Below are positions 7,201-7,701 of a stretch of 7,701 nucleotides of DNA, piece after piece. The notes beneath the pieces were generated by a model. The model did no database searches. It was given only the letters and a program-made list of their open reading frames with translations, and was not told the DNA's origin. The stretch lies in the NCBI GenBank assembly GCA_027449725.1, contig DAIDLB010000255.1:1-7701 (forward strand). Direction: 5' to 3'. A program made the position numbers and the translations under genes. Source of the DNA: Chlamydiota bacterium. GTDB taxonomy: Bacteria > Chlamydiota > Chlamydiia > Chlamydiales > SM23-39. Within the stretch, counting starts at the first letter, position 1. Each line of letters begins with the position of its first letter.

Positions 7201-7701
7201 TTTTCTTTCGGATTTGATGACGGCACAAGGCTTCGAAGAAAGTCGCCCGGGTGGATGTATACATCGATCGGTTTGTCAGCGGAGGTTTTGAGGAGCTTGC
7301 ATGGGTACCATCGGTCCAAAAAGGAGAGGTCGCCTCCCTGAAACATGTCCCTCATTGTTCGCAGGCCGTCTTTATAAAGAAGGAGGATGCCTTGTGGCGT
7401 ACGAACGCGCACGAGGCCGTCTGCGCGAGCTGAAGAAATGAGGCCTCCAAGCGTTTGATTCATTCTCGCTAGGGCGTGGGGTGGCGGCGGATCGGGTTCT
7501 ACAACCGACATGGGTGATGGTTCTGGGAACACGGGATTTGAAAAAGCTAATGCTCGGTCCGAATTAGAAACAGAACCGGGCACTCTTGGCTGAGGACCTG
7601 CGGGGGCAGATCTGTCTCCGCCCGCAGCTCCTCTAAATAGGACGTACAAGGCGCTGCCCACTACTGTCGCTAAGCCTGTCGCCGCTCCGATTTCCAACCA
7701 G
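1215..7701 (-). CDS. Giant modular protein with diverged repeat array and CX5R phosphatase-like C-terminal region (5' partial)
   Basis: One uninterrupted frame of at least 2160 codons, ending at TAA (1215-1217) and still open at the right edge. The first possible start in view is a TTG at 7697 with no visible upstream context, and the codon before it is Trp, so the real start probably lies outside the window. Residues below count from that TTG. Residues 3-21 are hydrophobic, 50-74 are proline-rich, and about 83-1105 form an array of degenerate modules. Residues 1112-1205 are a basic Ser/Pro/Arg linker; about 1206-1410 and 1430-1660 are unrecognised, the latter mostly helical. About 1665-1960 contain C1867-K-D-D-K-D-R1873, a CX5R loop like the CKSGKDR loop of SopB/IpgD phosphoinositide phosphatases. 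The size, modularity and lack of metabolic domains suggest a secreted effector or surface protein, but that is inference. Being a real gene is nearly certain; phosphatase activity is a hypothesis. Confidence 0.9.
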   Translation of the reverse strand, partial: WLEIGAATGLATVVGSALYVLFRGAAGGDRSAPAGPQPRVPGSVSNSDRALAFSNPVFPEPSPMSVVEPDPPPPHALARMNQTLGGLISSARADGLVRVRTPQGILLLYKDGLRTMRDMFQGGDLSFLDRWYPCKLLKTSADKPIDVYIHPGDFLRSLVPSSNPKEKAPHQSIPIESAPEHFQERHDLFVNRVIELLFMDTREIPPDWLDRQIESLAAAADEKTYIPLPRSQQSQGLKVDGMWINRAAILDALLKARNGEFDSINRLTLPCEYLDTESGERIADRYGLTPVEAIHSWYKQTDILALAHEHIQLVATKANTVDRRHLANLLQDLKTHSQIIIPASDSSPERLIETAPLCQVLEKLHNTRRDNLADWGAYLPLKSGGYVLAVDLIRELTSAPALHFHLQNRTRTVEETADWIYGTTKTFDDLSGFVSENPDAALETWEVKHLIDFFEHYDGANCRLVEIPDPRKTAMFKFLRTEFLTLLRAYYLYREGVQIDQPTIQCEVKFPDLPSENGTFSLKRMIDPAQSVSGEPSDLAAFEELIQRHWPKKEDDGEPIQIDLSSPPRIISSSLQPTESAPTRLIAQDWLDWFKEKNLTAFYEFDLERVRPDNHYQVYVEGQHFCDQLAAYLMNSDDQVPVNYQRRSENGSFSNSVPLGLFLQDFKIPGLYVKELPRAAQAQPAKPLQQGPTLAIVDAALIKQIEKADQSPNGYTCFCLHPSERSGLDPNVSAIHLSGNDLRWIQEAVQSDDPTRLKQGLICYFTLAGSETEKPVEGSITAEQFFREFALQTKKIDAWIQKLNESEDPLFPELKLKHPDFSSMRISRQDLLSDLYRFQEDRSQRQRIEFFCELINPASIAGREQEFELCHFGDPNMPYLKNRIDLPRLIMEFNPSDFLSSQMAEQQTLRSGELEADPLPNQTDNLDQWIAFLSRNRQERLWFNMIKDEECIGLSVDRMELLSHLERYRSTPSENDEVDCSYLMHTPYSQEDFYREGTFNLEWFLEEYLAPRNAPRDAKAGQRGTPEEWVEFLRSQPAQVYWFKFTGDRTYSGIYVSRDNLLDAFEKKSPLIGTFHDKTIRIAAEENEYVEQQCDLQWFIETFNIPDSGALAIDPAQRHQSHGKQVHFADEEPKTQWRIPQRAGKTNSPRAAKSRASSSPAQSMKKGVYNLMQKGAMTLKKTVRSAIQNGIAYRDRHGKFSRRGGFRIVPPYDNESLDPNDFGWDFPKLYDELEKSLPYISYNGVQLKTVDSLLQAFNTSKGQLQPSGNITPAQLSTINSKVSMLCCLTDEVLKTCRGELKAKLTEFEAENTTISMQEDAEPRIDIICNGRQTTIEVSYDFYLYDRQKESLRPLAVQAILRISGRDEIQMEIRHKTDPSLEATFIGGKTAAFRWTEEKQRLKKNQEETSIHSSMIPHLEDPESEGLSGYIPDASTAARVAQAGMAMTTKLASTVYENLTHQSHLAQDHKYQIALSVQIEALQSWLAANVRCQNDPADLLKNLRLAYEGQQIDRPYEELLSAGRNSPFVLHVINALEALTDTSLPVRKRNTAYHKALRKALGSDEYKDRHPAFEKINALLRQLCFQKFVGNRMQKYEEALLELVVQGTPETLTCETIADAINTGNREANNCVEELKKTPAAGAWQKLTNALGVFTDPLGGPNIPEIRSIHMVRQGENEPYPVFLLRHGTPTWQPQESYLGFLTTPEEVIPEYHAFLEEAEKRNMPVLYVNHQKMWPAGWADPEGKAEYARACAINTLENTHRGFHFLSLPYDGEIWKNRILCQEKTSDWKTSVVDALVHEKHGFKLPRGCDVREEDFLRVADAIHGLYFRGTQKELNYEERKLFLMIFYSYVKEIIKAKYNIRLMASPCKDDKDRGNASKGVDEALYNLRCGLENDDAALHRLYVRTLAPFIIKYEGIIEHRLHPLLNVLDFIANLTTREKEAIRAYCPVAGYSYYPLPIEEEDYYPIHTDIASAVSLRDTPFDSLAKFLNIACLKAGTVHLPTAQSKVVYNSGFRDPKTIAWDLEALKSSLRRRVWLNGIDCQSDNDLEKALDIESGTLFDPNRPGYNCHIGRLACLTKAAVGLCDEGLEAFLRKNSSHRIGFEQTDKPPQFKSRLLDDRNWETLIEQEYLLKQGEESIFVNVRAVTNSFKQTRVTVSPVR
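1818..2705 (-). other. Phosphatase-like region with CX5R loop
   Basis: Residues about 1665-1960. An FLLRHGTPTW segment (1681-1690) is followed by NMPVLYVNHQK, a helix with a conserved-looking Asn/Glu/Arg pattern, then HFLSLPYDGEIWKN, then a helix-rich stretch (DFLRVADAIHGLYF, ERKLFLMIFYSYV) leading to ASPCKDDKDRGNAS. A strand and turn entering C-x5-R and then a helix is the geometry of Cys-dependent phosphatases. Two lysines inside the loop are typical of enzymes acting on phosphoinositides or inositol phosphates (SopB, IpgD, INPP4: CKSxKDRT). Departures are Asp in place of Ser and Gly/Ala in the loop and Gly instead of Thr after the Arg, so it may be a distant family or an inactive relative. 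Confidence 0.45.
2079..2099 (-). other. CX5R motif (CKDDKDR), candidate catalytic loop
   Basis: Seven codons on the minus strand encode Cys1867-Lys-Asp-Asp-Lys-Asp-Arg1873. In Cys-phosphatases the Cys forms a phosphocysteine intermediate and the Arg binds phosphate. Lysines at the second and fifth positions match SopB/IpgD-type loops. A chance CX5R is common in a 2160-residue protein; the matching lysines and the KDR ending are what make this one stand out. Confidence 0.5.
2718..4082 (-). other. Two unrecognised middle domains of the giant protein
   Basis: Residues about 1206-1410 mix helices with an apparent beta-rich part (for example RIDIICNG, TTIEVSYDFYLYD, AILRISG, IQMEIRH). Residues about 1430-1660 are mostly amphipathic helices with few aromatic residues and no recognisable motif. 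The DNA for residues about 1227-1266 (near 3901-4020) is noticeably more AT-rich than the rest of the gene. I cannot assign a family to either domain. Confidence 0.35.
4083..4364 (-). other. Basic, Ser/Pro/Arg-rich linker with amphipathic segment
   Basis: Residues about 1112-1205 separate the module array from the C-terminal half. The first part (1130-1162) is low complexity with many Arg, Lys, Ser and Pro. The second part (1163-1190) alternates lysines with Leu, Val, Met and Ile and could form a cationic amphipathic helix that contacts membranes or nucleic acid. A clustered RDRHGKFSRRGGFR stretch follows (1193-1206). This looks like a domain boundary, possibly flexible or protease-sensitive. 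Confidence 0.5.
4383..7451 (-). other. Array of highly diverged protein modules, roughly 60-130 residues each
   Basis: Residues about 83-1105 repeat one pattern: a Trp-containing helix, a short strand, a turn into a helix of form (I/V)-x-(R/G)-x-x-L-L-x-x-L, a second strand, then a closing acidic/Gly/Phe segment leading to L-x-x-F-(L/I)-x-x-F. Clear examples of the first helix are LDQWIAFL (925), PEEWVEFL (1025), AQDWLDWF (586) and IDAWIQKL (795). The middle helix appears as VSRDNLLDAF, SVDRMELLSHL, ISRQDLLSDL and INRAAILDALL. The closing segment appears as REGTFNLEWFLEEY, QQCDLQWFIETF, SENGSF followed by LGLFLQDF, and NRIDLPRLIMEF. Five copies in 586-1105 and one at 204-298 are the most convincing; those at 83-160 and 299-530 are weaker. 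The copies share little exact identity and no DNA-level repeats. I do not recognise the fold. Confidence 0.6.
7476..7550 (-). other. Proline-rich low-complexity region of the giant protein
   Basis: Residues about 50-74 contain PEPSP and then EPDPPPPH, with no predicted regular structure. It most likely links the hydrophobic N-terminal segment to the module array. Short proline runs can bind SH3-, WW- or EVH1-type domains in host cells, but no full consensus for any of these is evident. Confidence 0.4.
7635..7691 (-). other. N-terminal hydrophobic segment (possible membrane anchor) of the giant protein
   Basis: Residues 3-21 (IGAATGLATVVGSALYVLF) are about 19 uncharged, mainly hydrophobic or small residues, followed by Arg and a Gly/Ala/Ser/Pro-rich region. 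This fits a transmembrane or signal-anchor helix. Because the start codon is out of view, I cannot say whether it is the extreme N terminus or an internal membrane helix. A type III effector would be more likely to have a polar N terminus. Confidence 0.5.

Overview
The window holds three protein-coding genes and a short cluster of palindromes. It most likely comes from a Gram-negative, host-associated bacterium. I lean towards a Chlamydia-related (environmental chlamydia) genome, but only tentatively. The reasons are a tight dsbA-like/dsbB pair, an arrangement I recall from chlamydiae, next to a very large modular protein that looks like a secreted or effector-type protein. No rRNA, tRNA, CRISPR array, transposase or phage gene is visible.

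Layout: bases 1-97 carry three consecutive perfect inverted repeats: a 20-bp stem with a GAA loop, a 9-bp stem and a 6-bp stem. Bases 129-827 (+) encode a membrane-anchored DsbA-like thioredoxin-fold oxidoreductase with a CTAC active site. Bases 824-1237 (+) encode a short BdbC-type DsbB that overlaps the dsbA stop by 4 nt. The two should form a disulfide-forming relay: the DsbA-like protein oxidises exported proteins and DsbB reoxidises it with quinone.

From 1215 to the right edge on the minus strand is one uninterrupted reading frame of at least 2160 codons. Its true start lies beyond base 7701. It runs convergent to dsbB and the two coding ends overlap by 23 bp. From N to C terminus I see a hydrophobic segment, a proline-rich stretch, a long array of highly diverged modules (about residues 83-1105), a basic Ser/Pro/Arg-rich linker, two domains I do not recognise, and a C-terminal region. 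That last region contains a lysine-rich CX5R loop (CKDDKDR, residues 1867-1873) resembling the P-loop of SopB/IpgD-type phosphoinositide phosphatases.

The main candidate for something undescribed is this giant protein: a repeat-array scaffold fused to a possible cysteine-based lipid or inositol phosphatase. All other long open frames lie antisense or out of frame inside these genes and look like shadows.
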